From Brachypodium distachyon (lineage: Eukaryota > Streptophyta > Magnoliopsida > Poales > Poaceae): a DNA stretch of 64,000 bases. Shown one piece after another: positions 1 to 11,974 of this stretch. The position numbers and the translations under genes are program-made. Location of the stretch: the NCBI RefSeq assembly GCF_000005505.3, contig NC_016134.3, positions 3,658,001-3,722,000 on the forward strand, read 5' to 3'. Below the pieces are notes generated by a model that had not been told where the DNA came from, did not search any database, and saw only the letters and a list, made by a program, of their open reading frames with translations. The first letter of the stretch is position 1, and every line of letters begins with the position of its first letter.

Positions 1-3000
1 CTTCGCCGGTGAAGGCCAGGGCTAGGGCGCCGGAGTCGGAGGCCGGCACCTCGGCGGTGACGGCGTCGGAGTCCTCGGAGGCGAGGGTCGACGACGGCAA
101 CATCCAGGAGGCCGAGTCGTCGCTCCGCGAGGGCCTCTCCCTCAACTACGAGGTCTCGAATCTTTGCCCTCATCTCCCATTTTTGCCTTTTCGACCTGAT
201 CTGGGAGGCGATGAGAGTTGTGTTCGATGTGTTTGGACAGAATGGGATGAAAAGATCGGAACATTTTGGGGTCACCCTATGGCTATGTCCTTCGTTGCGT
301 TTGGGGGGAAGATTGGGATATTTGCGCTGATATCCTAGTGCCTGGTTTCTTAGTTCATTCGTTGCGTTTGGGTAACATTGTTTTGTTAAGGTCGAGGGGT
401 GTGCGTCCATTTTGATTTGGTCAAATTGAGGCAACAATGATAAACTTCTGCCTGGAAAAAGATGGAGCCTTTGGGGGAGATGTAGGGAGTTAAGTTATCT
501 TGTGAAAATTATTCTCTAGGTGATGATTTTTCTCCCTGACACATGCGTAATCCAGAAGCATCTAGAACTCAAAGAATGTGAAATAGCTCAAGGATTAATG
601 TATGGACATGGTTTGGTTAGTTGGTGATTATGTTATAGAGTGAATTTGGGAGCTGGCGAGCCATTCTAACATTAACATGGATTTGTGCAATTTGTACTGT
701 ATTAGCATTCTTTGCACATTATGGTGCAAGCGTGGCTCAATTCAGAAGCAATTTGCATGATCAACACCATGGGAATTGAATTTGAAAAATATCAATTTTC
801 ATTGTTCAGTTCAGTGGGACAGCAATTTGTTCCCGTTTAGTATTTGTTGGAATGAAAAGCCAAAAATGTTTCCCTACTCTTCTCTTAAATTTCAACAAAT
901 GATAATGTGGCATTGAATTAATAAATTTACTCTTTATGCTGGGTCCTAATATGAGGCAATTTCTGGTGGAATTTACAAGCATGAGGAATCTCGGAGTTCT
1001 TATTTAACTTCCTGGAAGAGATTAAGTTGGAGACACTTCTTATTTTCGATAAAAGTAGGGTCTGGAAGTATAATATGTAGGATACTGGGGGTGTTGTTTA
1101 TGCTAGAGTTCAGAACCACAAGTTAAGTTTAAATAATACTATTAGCGAAAACTGTTTTATTGTGAATACTGAATTCATATGTGTGCTGAAAATGTTATTT
1201 CTGCTTGACTAGCTGAATCCCCCTAGTTTATGACTTTTTGAAATCCTTTCAAGTGTCACTGTCTTATGATCATAATATGTGATCTAAATTTTTGTGTGTT
1301 AACAGAGATTGTGATAGTAGCCCCTTTGTGAATGTGGACCTTATCTCCTATTATGATTTACGGACCTATTTGATATACGAGACTCTTTTTGTCATAATGA
1401 TGGCAGGCTAGTAGCAAAGCGAACACTCGGCGTATCTTGTACTTTACTCCTGCTAACTGTCTTATTTGTTTGCTTTCAATATTAGGAAGCAAGAGCTCTT
1501 CTTGGGAGACTCGAATATCAAAGAGGCAATGTGGAAGCAGCTCTTCGAGTATTTGATGGAATAGACCTTCAAGCTGCTATTCAGCGATTCCAACCATCGC
1601 TTTCCGAAAAAACATCTTCAAAGCGAAATAACAAACTACGGTCAGATTCATCGAATTCAGGATCACAGCATGCTGCTAGCCTTGTTCTTGAAGCCATTTA
1701 CCTGAAGTCAATGTCTCTACATAAGCTAGGGAAGCCAATGGGTGTGTATTGTTATTTCTTCACTCTGACAATTTTATTATGCTTGTCATGACACTTTGAA
1801 TCCATTTACTTGCAGAGGCTGCTCAACAGTGTAAAAGTGTCCTTGATGCTGTCGAAAGTATCTTTCAACGTGGCATACCTGATGTCATGGTAGAACAAAA
1901 GCTGCAAGAAACTGTCAGCAAATCTGTTGAGCTTCTCCCTGAACTATGGAAGCAAGCAGGAGCTTATCAAGAATCACTTGCTTCTTACCGACGTGCTCTT
2001 CTTAGTCAATGGAATCTCGATGATGAATGCTGCAGAAGGATTCAGAAGAGATTTGCTGTTTTTCTGCTTTATGGTGGCGTTGAAGCAAGCCCCCCAAGCT
2101 TGGCTTCACAAACTGAAGGTTCATTTGTTCCTAAGAATAATTTGGAAGAGGCAATCCTACTGCTCATGATACTATTGAAGAAGTGGTACCTTGGGAAGAC
2201 TCACTGGGATCCATCAGTGATGGAGCATCTGACCTTTGCACTGTCACTCTGCGGCGAGACATCAGTTCTTGCTAAGCATCTCGAAGAGGTTTTACCTGGA
2301 ATATACCCTCGAACTGAGCGATGGTATAGTCTAGCTCTTTGTTATTCTGCAGCTTCTGATAATGAAGCTGCATTAAATTTGTTAAAGAAGTCTTTAAATA
2401 GGAATGAGACTCCCAATGACATAAATGCCCTGCTGTTAGCTGCTAAGATATGCAGTTCAGATTATTTTCTTGCCTCTGAGGGTGTAGAGTATGCAAGAAG
2501 AGCAGTCACTAATGCTGAATCATCAGATGGGCATTTCAAGAGTGTTGCCCTCCATTTCGTGGGGAGTTGCCTGGCAAATAAGTCCAAAATCTCTTCATCC
2601 GATCACCAAAGATCTCTCCTGCAGGCTGAGGCCTTGAAGTCACTTAGTGAAGCACTTTCTCTTGACCGCCACAACCCAGATTTAATATTTGATATGGGGG
2701 TTGAGTATGCTGAGCAACGAAACATGCATGCTGCCTTGAAATGTGCAAAGCAGTTCATTGACTCAACTGGTGGGTCTGTTGCTAAAGGCTGGAGATTGCT
2801 ATCGTTGGTTCTTTCTGCACAGCAAAGGTATTCAGAAGCAGAAGTGGTGACTGATGCTGCATTAGATGAAACCACAAAATGGGAGCAAGGGCATTTACTT
2901 AGAATAAGGGCTAAATTGAAGGTTGCCCAATCATTACCAATGGAAGCAGTTGAAGCATACCGTACCCTTCTTGCTCTTGTTCAGGCACAACGGAAGACTT

Positions 3001-4085
3001 ATGGATCTGTAAAGAATGGCAAGGTTTGTCTCCTCAAATATGAAATATTGTTGAATTTTCACGCAGAGTGCATCTATTTTAGTGCAAAATCATTAATATT
3101 CCTGTGAAAATTTGCTTGAAAATCTTTGTTTGCTAGTAAAAGATGGTTCTGGGATGCTCTAGATATGAAATCTTTCACTTACTCTAGTTAGAACGAAGTT
3201 GGATTGGATCCTGACACTGAACTGTGTTGCTACTCAGAAATGTGCTTCAAACTGCTTTCTTGTTTATTATTAGCTGCCGAAACAGACTACCAAAGTTTTT
3301 AATCAATATACCCTGTTCTTTTTGCCATCTCATTCTTTGTGGAATTTTTTTAGGAAGAGGCTGATAAAGTGAGCGAGTTTGAAGTTTGGCAGGGTCTTGC
3401 CAATTTGTATGCTAGCCTTTCGTATTGGAGAGATGCTGACGTATGTTTGCAGAAGGCTAAAGCTTTGAAAACATATTCTGCCACAACACTTCATGCAGAA
3501 GGTGAGGAAAATCTGGTAACAGAATTATGTTTTGGGAACCGCATACTGGCATCATCTCTGGTTATTTGTGCCTCAAAGGTTTATTTGTTTATTTTCATGC
3601 ATGATAATTTAGACATGGGTAATGTGTTCAAATCTTGGTTCACTTTATTTCTTAATTTTGACATTCATGTAGGCTTGGCATTTATTAAACTGAAAAGTTG
3701 GAAAATATCTCTGTTTTTTCTTCTGTGAAATGTCCTATTACAATCATGATCCCTTCATTTCTTTCCAGGTGACATGCATGAGGTGCGTGCGCAAACGCAT
3801 GATGCGTTGGCTGCATACCTGAATGCACTTTCGACAGAGGTAGATCATGTGCCATCCAAGGTGTCCATTGGTGCTCTCCTATCTAAACAAGGGCCCAAGT
3901 ATCTCCCTGTGGCAAGGAGCTTCCTCTCGGATGCTCTAAGGCTTGAGCCTACAAATCGAACAGCCTGGTTCTTCCTAGGACAGGTCCACAAGCATGACGG
4001 CAGGCTAGCTGATGCCGCTGACTGCTTCCAGGCGGCCTCGATGCTTGAGGAGTCGGATCCAGTAGAAAGTCTCCGACATCTCTGA
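1..4085 (+). CDS. NPG-related (NPGR) TPR protein, 5'-partial
   Basis: Tetratricopeptide-repeat protein of the NO POLLEN GERMINATION RELATED family, which in Arabidopsis binds calmodulin. Inferred exons: 1-152, 1486-1741, 1816-3023, 3354-3501 and 3769-4085 (TGA). All four introns have GT-AG ends and the phases join without a break (codon GAG split at 1741/1816, GGT split at 3501/3769). About 692 residues are visible. The frame is open to the window edge with no ATG before the first residues, so a short N-terminus lies upstream. Recognisable pieces are the early NIQEAESSLREGLSLNYEEAR helix pair, the LEYQRGNVEAALRVFDGID motif and TPR pairs in exons 3-5 (for example ARSFLSDALRLEPTNRTAWF near the C-terminus). 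The family call rests on recognised protein similarity. It is intact as far as it can be seen. No promoter is in view. Confidence 0.85.
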
Positions 4086-5272
4086 TGGGTCATCTGCAAC
4101 AAAATGAGGTTTCTTTTTCGGCTAATTTTTCCCTTTCCCTCTCCTTTTTGGGTAGCTCGCTGGCCTGAAATTGGAGGCCAGCTACCTGTATGTTGTATAC
4201 TTGTTTTCCTAGGAGCCAGTGGCCATGTCAAGCTGTTGTCGACAAATGATGTAATTGATTGCTAAGTGGCGTATAAGTTCCCATCAGGCATGCATGGCAT
4301 TAGAAAGTATATGTATTGACATCAACCGTTACTATATATAAATTTATAATGAGTGGTCAGCTAACCTAAAACCAGTACTGTTGATGCTCCTCATAACATG
4401 TTTGTCTTTGCAATTTGGTCTTTTGCTATACACACAACAATCCGTTAATGAGCTTGTTTCATAAAATTTATGCTGTAATTCTTGCCGACTCTGTTGTGTT
4501 CAAGTACTCCTATGCCCAGCCCTTTGCCTTTGAGCTTAATTCGAACTTCTATGGCCCAAAACTGAAACGTAAAACATTCTAGCTAGATAATGAAAACATG
4601 ACAAATTTCCTTGTTACTAAAGAGGCATTTTAACTTGTCAATGAGCTGAGCCTGTTCTTCTCCCTGTAGCTTCAGCTGTAGGCTCCAAACGATCTTTGCC
4701 GTCTCGGTGGCTGCACAACTTAGGTCAGGACTTTCTTGCTCTTGCGACCATTCATGCGTTCGCTCAGATATTCACATCTTATCTCACCATTTCGGATATC
4801 TTGTGTCAAAAAGTGACCATTTCCTCGGTTATTCATGCATTTCCATTTGTAGCCACCAGATGTAATATGTGCTGGAGTGCCAGAGTCTTTGCATCCAGCT
4901 GTAGCCTGTAAGGGCGTCCGCACTCTTGATTGAAAATTGTTTATGTCAAGGAGAGAGAAATAGGAGTAAAAGATAGAACGGTCCCTTACCAAAAATCATC
5001 TAAAAGTCGATTTCTTATACCATCCTATAACATCGAATTTAGTGCTAACGGATCACGTAGAGAGCTAGTTGAAGACAGAGCCTATAGTGTAAATATTGTT
5101 ATCGTTAGGGTTATGTGACATGAAGAATCAATACCGACTCTATCTTTGTGATAAGCCATGGAGCATGATAAGAAAACATCTTTAAAAAAAAGACACAACG
5201 AGGGTGGACGACCCGTTTCTTCCATAGATATGGCTTTTGGTGAAGCAGTACCAGGAGACCAAGCTGAGAAGT
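4086..5272. other. 3' UTR of the NPGR gene, then intergenic
   Basis: The first few hundred bases after the stop at 4085 are T-rich and should contain the 3' UTR. I see no convincing gene further right. The short open frames between 4690 and 5120 have no recognisable protein and no splice context. Confidence 0.5.
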
Positions 5273-5430
5273 ATACCTCCGTTCATAAATAAGTGTACTT
5301 TCGGATTTTGTCTTAAAAAAGACTCAAGTTTGACCGGTTTTGTTAGAAAACGTAACAATATTTATGACACTAAATTAGTTTTATACTAATTTACTAATTT
5401 GATGTCACGTGTCGTTACTATTTTGAACAA
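5273..5430 (+). repeat. Stowaway-like MITE, one end only
   Basis: The sequence CCTCCGTTCATAAATAAGTG is the typical terminal repeat of grass Stowaway (Tc1/mariner) MITEs, followed by the usual interior with TTTGACC and TTAGAAAA motifs. No matching inverted copy is seen to the right, so the element is truncated or decayed. It is followed by the common grass repeat string ACTAGCACGGTGTCCCG at about 5432. Confidence 0.55.
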
Positions 5431-6100
5431 AACTAGCACGGTGTCCCGTGCAATTGCGCGAAAAACATTTGTAATCATCTTAGCTTTCTAGCTGGCATAG
5501 ATATAATAGCATGGTGGCCCACGCGAAATGCGCGTGTCCTCTCCTATTAGTGTGTGGGATCAGATGGACTAATTATCTCGGACGGGAGTCTATGTGTGTG
5601 GGCTAACTTTTATTATTTTGCTTGGATATTATTGTAGCCTATACATGTTATGTTATTATAATTTTTAAGTATGTTATGCGTAGAGAAAATCCTATTAGAT
5701 GTATGATGATTCCGGTTGTCCATGGTAGTTTAAAAAAAATTAATACTCCGTATATGTTTAGAAGAATGATAATCATGTTTCTTCATTCTCCCTCTCTCAC
5801 ATAGATTCTCTCCTTTTCTCTCTTAATCTTGTATGTTTTGCAATCTGAGAACAAATCCAAATCTCGCAAGCCTGAAGTAAATATCTCGTCCTCTCTTAGT
5901 CTCTCTCGATTCCCTCTTTCACGGTCTCACCAAACCGATATCGGTTCCCCTTGCAGTTTAATTTCTCTCAGGAATAAGAGCAGTGGGTGATGGCTTCTGG
6001 TTTTGGCACGCTCCACCTCGATCCATACAAAGATATTTATATACGTACTCACTCCGTCTTTTTATGTAGGGCGTTTATTGTTTTGTACTAATATTAACGC
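5431..6100. other. Intergenic, AT-rich
   Basis: Two related strings (near 5432 and 5502) with the pattern AGCA-GGTG-CCC and a small GC palindrome belong to a repeat common in grass intergenic DNA. I see no gene here. Confidence 0.4.
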
Positions 6101-6108
6101 AGCATCGG
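6101..6108. repeat. Left target-site duplication of the MULE
   Basis: AGCATCGG here is repeated exactly at 10072-10079 on the other side of the element. With the neighbouring C it becomes CAGCATCGG, the 9 bp expected of Mutator-like elements, if one G was gained at the left end. Confidence 0.85.
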
Positions 6109-6245
6109 GGAACGAGATCCTCTGACGTACTAGTCAATACTGCAGAGAGACGTAAGTTAAATCCGTTCGTTCATGGTCCATCGGACGGTAGCACATCAAA
6201 TTCCTTTGAAACTCAACGCGGGTCGGCCCAAAGCCCAGCTCAACG
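6109..6245 (+). repeat. Left terminal inverted repeat of the MULE
   Basis: Pairs with 9935-10071. The outer 100 bp or so differ at only a handful of positions by eye; beyond that the match weakens. Confidence 0.85.
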
Positions 6246-7206
6246 AAGGGGAAACAGAAATCGGCGCATTGCAGCTGACAAAAGGAAGACCAGCGGCGGC
6301 GGCGCCCCCTCCTCCCGGCCGTCTCTGCTTCCACCGTGGCGGCGCGGCGCGACGCTGGTGGCCCAGGTGAAGTGAGGCTTGCCGCAAAGGTCTACAGTTC
6401 GGCTCATGTTGTAGAAGAGGATGGTGACATTGATGGCGAAGGCGAGCTGGAGGCCGTCCTCGTCGCCGGCCGCTGCCCAGGCTCACGCTGGTCCTCCCAG
6501 CCGTATCGTCCTCGTCGCCGCGCTCGACCGCTGCCCGGACACACACGCTGGTCGCGTTCTCGAAGAGAAGGAGCATGAGCGCAGGAGCCCGTCCTGGTCG
6601 CATTTGACCTATGCACTGCTGCTGTCCTGTTGTTAATTGAATTTGGAGACGCAAAGTGCAGGAAGCATCCTCGCTGTTAATATGAATTTGGAATTGCAAG
6701 AAAGATTGAGACGTAGTTGTGATTAGATGTTATGACTGAAAATAACTACGGCAGTACTCTTGCACAAAATGGCAATTGTTGATGCTAACTGAATTGAACA
6801 TTGCCCGCAACTGAACTAAAGTAAATCGGAGCACATGATTGTCGAAAACAGAAATATTTCACCACAGCCCAATAAAACCTTCATCTGTGATTGGTCCCTA
6901 TAAATTTAATAAACAAGTAAGATTTTATAAACAACTATGATCTCTATGTTTGTTTTATAACTATATGAACAAGATTACCGTCAATAATTGAGTGAAGCTA
7001 AGATTGGTCTCGTAGACTTCATATTCTTTCCCTTTGCCACTATAAACACCATCATTTGTAGCTTGTACTTGTGCATCTGCTTGTGATTGTGCTTGTGCAC
7101 TGCCACTACCCGCCTCTTCCCCAACCTCTTCTATCTGTGGTGAAATAAAATAGAACGGTTATGAAAATTGAAGGACAGAATGATAACACTGAAATTGCAC
7201 TTTTAT

Positions 7207-9648
7207 TTAGCAACATACCTTTTCCCTCTTTTTTCTGAACTTGTGCTTTTTATCGAGCCAAGTTCTTTTTCGTTTTGAAGTTTTTGTTTCAACCTCCTTT
7301 TTCTTTAGGCGCGCATTAGTCAACAAGTCATCTGGTGGGCGAGCATCTGTGGGAATCGTAGATGGATACCGAGGAGTGCTTGTGCATGCATTGAGTTTTT
7401 CTTGAATTTGCTTACCAAGGATGTCAAGTGTGCTATCCACCAATGCAACACAGTCTGGGAAGTTGGATGCTCGATCCGCCAAATTATGAAATTTGTGGGA
7501 CATATATCTGTAGCTAAGCATGGCATCCATATATGGGTTTTCAATTATATTTCTTCCCTCCTTGTCTTGTACAGCTCCACTTCGTGCTTCTCGTGTCCAT
7601 CGCTTTAACACATAATGTGATGGCAATGACTTGATGTTCATTAAATCAAGAACTTTAAGAGCATGGCCACACAATATCCCAATTCTCTCATATTGCTGGC
7701 ACACAACTATTTGTCTCAAAGGATCACCGATAACTTTATACTCCTCTTCAATGGTAAAATCTCTTACAATATATTCATTACAGCCATCCAATTGCTTGGT
7801 GCAAGCTGATAAGGATCTTTCATATTCACCTTGGAAAGCTTCGAATATACCAGGTGTATATACGTTGCTAGCTTGCACCAACATAGGTGGTGGTCTCCTC
7901 ATAAATAATTTTGGCAACTTTTTCCTTGAGTCAAATTCTGAATTCAGTTCGTTATTCCTTTTTCCTTGCACCACCCTTTCAAAATGCTTAAAGAAACGGA
8001 TGATATCGAAATCAGATTTGAAATGGATTTTCAAATCATTGTTCAGACTCTCACTCAATTGTGTACTTCTCATTCCTAGTGTGAAGACATCCTTCATATA
8101 ACATTCAGCCCATTTTTCTTTGAACTTATATATGCTATCCAACCAAGTTTGCTTGCTCACCTTTTTCCTCATGAGGTCAAACTTTTGTTCAAATTCTGCC
8201 TTGTCTTCATACTCAAACATGCACGCACTAAAATCTGCCAGAATACTAGTTTCTTCATTCTCCTCTCTTTTCTTCTCTTCATTTTTTTCTTTCTTCTTCT
8301 CTTTTTTCTTCTTTTCCTTTTTCTGATCTTCATCCTTCTCTTCATGTAGATGCTTGACAGCATTTTGCATAATGTGAAAGGTGCATAATCCATGCCATGC
8401 TTCTGCAAACACTTCTCCAACTGCCTTTCCCATTGCGGCATCTTGATCTGTATATAATGTTTTAGGCACCTTTCCTTTATGAGCATTTAGAAAGGCCTCA
8501 AACAACCACTTGAAAGATGCAAAGGTCTCATCATACATGAGAGCAGCACCAAAAACTACAGTTTCTCTAAAGTGATTGAATCCGACAAAAACACCGAAGG
8601 GCCTACTCTCTTTGTTTGTTCCAAAAGTAGTGTCAAAACTAACCACATCGCCAAAATGTGCATAGTCCATGATCATTTTAGCATCAGCCCAAAATATGTT
8701 TGCTATTTGTTCTTCACAATCCATTTGCAATGCATATTGGAATGATGGGTTTTCAGCAATCTTGTCTTGAAAATACTTAAGCATGCTACCTGCTTGGCCA
8801 TATGCCATTTCTCGTTGGCGCTTGGTCCGCAAATAATTCCTGTGATCACGGATGGTATAGCTAAGATTGAGTTCTCCACCAACTTGGCGACTTGCAAACT
8901 CATGTGAGGCTTTTGGCCCAATACCTGCATCATTTGCCATTCAATTTCAAAAGCTTGTAACTCTGAAATTTTTCTCCGTGACACCATTAAATGTAAAGTT
9001 TCTGGCAGGTGCAGTGTGTGATTGTGTTCCAAAATCAGCTTAGTCACTTTGAGATTTTCCTTTTTCCGGTCCATATTAATACTCATGTGCACTTGGCAAT
9101 CGGTTCTAGTTTCAGCTCGAGGCAACTTTGTTAAATGGTCCCTTTTGTCTTGTGATCGATGACCCTCATTTGCACAAACAAATTTACATGATGTAACTTT
9201 CCCATCAGATGCTCTTTTGTTTGTATACCTTTTTCTGACCTCAAAGCCTTGCTGCCCACTATAGCTCAGCCAAAATGCCCAAGCTTCATCTGAATTTGTA
9301 AATTACATGCCAACATGAGGTACCAAACCTGGCAGTACAACTCTGTAGTGTAAAAATTGAGTAAGTGTTGGAGTTATGAGTTGTGCAAGTGTGGAGAAAA
9401 TGTTGGAACTAATAGTATTGAAAAAGAAGTTGTGGAAATAAGCAAACACTAGCAGTACGTAAGGATACAAAAATCATATAGCCTTTTCCTGTTTAAATTA
9501 CCGATTTCATGACAAAGTACTTGAGATAAGGAAAGTACCTATTTAAATTAGGATCATTGCTTGATCTGTTAATCTCCTCTGCCACCTCTGTTTCTTTCAT
9601 AGTTTCTTCTTCCATGGACAAATAGAGACATTGATCAAATTCAACCAT
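7207..9648 (-). pseudogene. FAR1-related MULE transposase, frameshifted
   Basis: The order is a FAR1 DNA-binding domain (about 9289-8945, with AWAFWLSYSGQQGFEVRKRY and a CKFVCANEGH zinc motif), a MULE transposase domain with acidic residues in VSFDTTFG and LYTDQDAAMGKAV plus WHGLCTFHIMQN, and a SWIM zinc finger near the C-terminus. The likely first exon is 9648-9539, joined by an intron with GT-AG ends to 9289, but the phases do not match and a stop would result. At about 8938 the frame slips by one base: the codon after ISELQAFEIE has lost a nucleotide compared with family members. The SWIM finger reads VVCQQYERIGILCGH and lacks one of the usual Cys residues. A Lys/Glu-rich low-complexity tract sits at about 8250-8345. 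Several lesions together make it inactive. Confidence 0.85.
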
Positions 9649-9934
9649 TTACTTCCATGAGAAATAGGGGAGTTGATCAAACCAAAGTAGAGCAGCGCCT
9701 GAACTCCAGGTCCTGGCACAAATTCGAATTCAGGTGATTGTCATCATGTGGGAGACAGAACGAGAAAGGGAGAAAATCGGGCAACTGAGATCTACCTGGG
9801 AATGACGAAGCAGATCAGCAGGTGAGCTCCTCCAGGTCCTGGCGGGAAATCTCTTTCTCTCCCGCCGTACTTGTCTAACACCCTGTCCTCTGGCGCCTTT
9901 TTCTAAGACAACGCTCTCCTTTTCCCTCTTGGTC

Positions 9935-10071
9935 CTTGGACTGGGCTTTGGGCCAACCCATCAGTGCGTTTCCAGGGGATCTGATGTGCTGCCGTTCGAT
10001 GGACCACGAACGAACCGATTTAACTTACGTCCCTCTGCAGTATTGACTAGTACGTCACAGGATCTCGTTCC
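9935..10071 (-). repeat. Right terminal inverted repeat of the MULE
   Basis: Reverse complement of the left repeat. It is followed directly by the second copy of the target duplication at 10072-10079. Confidence 0.85.
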
Positions 10072-10079
10072 AGCATCGG

Positions 10080-11539
10080 AGCGATGCCGGCCAGCGTTTT
10101 ACAACTGACTTCTGGTTGTGCATGCATTCCGTTGATCACCCCATGCATGCAGGGAACTGATGATTTTTCTACAAAACGAAGGAAACCGCTTTTCTCCACG
10201 CATGCAGCACGTCATGGTGGGCTGCCGATTTTTCTCACCGCATGCAACCGTTGTGCGCCTAATACTCCGTATTTGTTAATACGGGCTGGCTCGATTAGGC
10301 CTGGATGAGGAAAGAAGAAAAAACATGGGAAAGGGCTCGGCCGCGTACGCTCATTGCTCCCACCGCACGGAAAAAAGACTGGATCAGTCCTCGTTGGCCA
10401 TGTTTGGCACGCAAACATGTGTAAGGTAAAACGGTTACTACATCCTTAGATCTCAGATCGAACGGCCATAAACAATTGAGGTGATGTGGTCAACGTAGAG
10501 TCTTCTCTCGGTACCTCTCATATTGCTTTTATATTGTTTTTAGTATATAATAGATAGAATAGATTAATTACTCAAACCTAACAAAAAATTTGACTAACGG
10601 TAAAACTTAGATATACACTTGCCCGTCCACGGAGGAACCATGAGCAAGAGGGGTTTTAAATACGTTAGGTGTTCCGAAAAATAAAAGTTCGCGAACGATC
10701 TTTGTGTCCACCGGTCAATGTAGATTTTGCAGAGAACCTCGTTTTCCCCAAGGAGCCCTTGCTGCGCGACGCTGTCTCTGGCTCGTGAAAAGCGGTCAAA
10801 AAGGGTCCACCATACAGACACGCCGTGTCAGCGCGCAAGATTCACGTGTCTAGACGAGCCAGTGAACCTGAGATCTAATCTCGGCCGGAGAGGCTTAATC
10901 CGGCCGCTATAGCCCAAAAAACTGCGTGCATGCAGCCGGGCGTATGCCATGACCTGTCTAGTCGCTCTCCATTTTTTAGATCGAGAGCTGACATATGCCT
11001 GCTGCTTGCTTGCGTGCAATCAGACGAGTTATGTATGGCATGCGTGGTTGGCTCCTGGTTGCCGTGTGGTACATTTTCGCATAAATGTACATAAATTAAC
11101 TTAACTTTTTGTAAAAGCGGCAAGTCTTGCAGGTACTCGGGTCGGGTGTGGCAGACCGTAGACTGGTACAGAGTTGCTCCGGCCGGCCAATATGGCTCGT
11201 CCTGCTACAAGGAAAATTGGTTCCAAAAAATTGAAAACGCTAGCTGGTGCACAGACTAACACAAAATTGGTAGAATGCGAACCAAGCTAGCAAAAACGGG
11301 TTATATATGTGTTAGATGGTTCGAACTGAACCGCTATATAAAAATTGCTGATCGCAGAGAGAGAAATTGAAAGGCCAGGATGAGAGGAGTGCAGGGTCTA
11401 CGCCTTAGGCGCATGGTTGCCGGCCGGGTCTCGCATTTTTACACGTTGGGAAGCTAGAGTCATCTGAAATCTCTGATATGTCTCGGTCGTCGGAGATTCC
11501 CCGTCTAGTCGCTTGCTTGCCGGACAGCACCAAGCACCG
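10080..11539. other. Intergenic
   Basis: I see no gene. The stretch at about 10440-10580 (TTAGATCTCAGATCGAACGGCC and then a TATA-rich tail) resembles the end of a common grass repeat. Short open frames here show no recognisable protein. Confidence 0.4.
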
Positions 11540-11770
11540 GAGTACTGTAGGATTCTCCATTTCTCGCCTAGCTAGGCCTCGTCTCGTCTAATCTTAGAGA
11601 TGCCCCGTCTTGTCCAGCTGCTAGCTGTAACTCAGATGGCAAAGCCAAAAACCCAGCACAGCTGCTTCTCGCCAGGACCCGTGCGTCTAGTCCAGTCTCG
11701 CCAGCATTATTCCTTTCCTTAATTAGCCCCCGGGGTACGTCGTGCCATGCACCGATCGAGCTAGCTAGAT
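11540..11770 (+). repeat. Left copy of a duplicated segment upstream of the SINA-like gene
   Basis: The order of blocks GTAGGATTCTCC, AGAGATGCCCCGTCT, CAGATGGCAAAGCCAA, AGCACAGCTGCTTC and TTATTCCTTTCC recurs at 15165-15350 with scattered indels. The right copy lies just upstream of the SINA-like gene and includes part of its likely promoter region. The hAT element at 11975-15143 sits between the two copies. Confidence 0.75.
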
Positions 11771-11966
11771 GATGAGTAACCAGTGGAACACTCGACTCAA
11801 TGCTCCTCGTGCATTTTTGTGCAATCAAACAGTCTATATTGCGTAACCAATGTGTTTTGGATTCCGTAGAAGTTAACCATGAAATTCAGTCTATATATTT
11901 TCTTGCCAATCAAAAGGCCTGGCCTACACCGAGCATCGATCATCAAATCGGGGGAACGAACTGGGG

Positions 11967-11974
11967 TCGTGCAT
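11967..11974. repeat. Left target-site duplication of the hAT element
   Basis: TCGTGCAT, exactly repeated at 15144-15151. Eight bases is the hAT length. Confidence 0.85.

Larger units (their letters stand above)
6109..10071 (-). mobile_element. Complete Mutator-like element (MULE), FAR1/Jittery type
   Basis: A 3963 bp element bounded by long terminal inverted repeats and flanked by an 8-9 bp target duplication. The left end (GGAACGAGATCCT, then CTGACGTACTAGTCAATACT) matches the reverse complement of the right end almost base for base for about 100 bp, then more loosely to about 137 bp, through the shared GGCCCAAAGCCCAG. A FAR1-type transposase lies on the minus strand (7207-9648). The left interior 6280-6600 is GC-rich and unlike the rest; it may be a captured fragment. 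The transposase is frameshifted, so this copy is probably not autonomous, although both ends look fit to be mobilised in trans. Confidence 0.9.
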
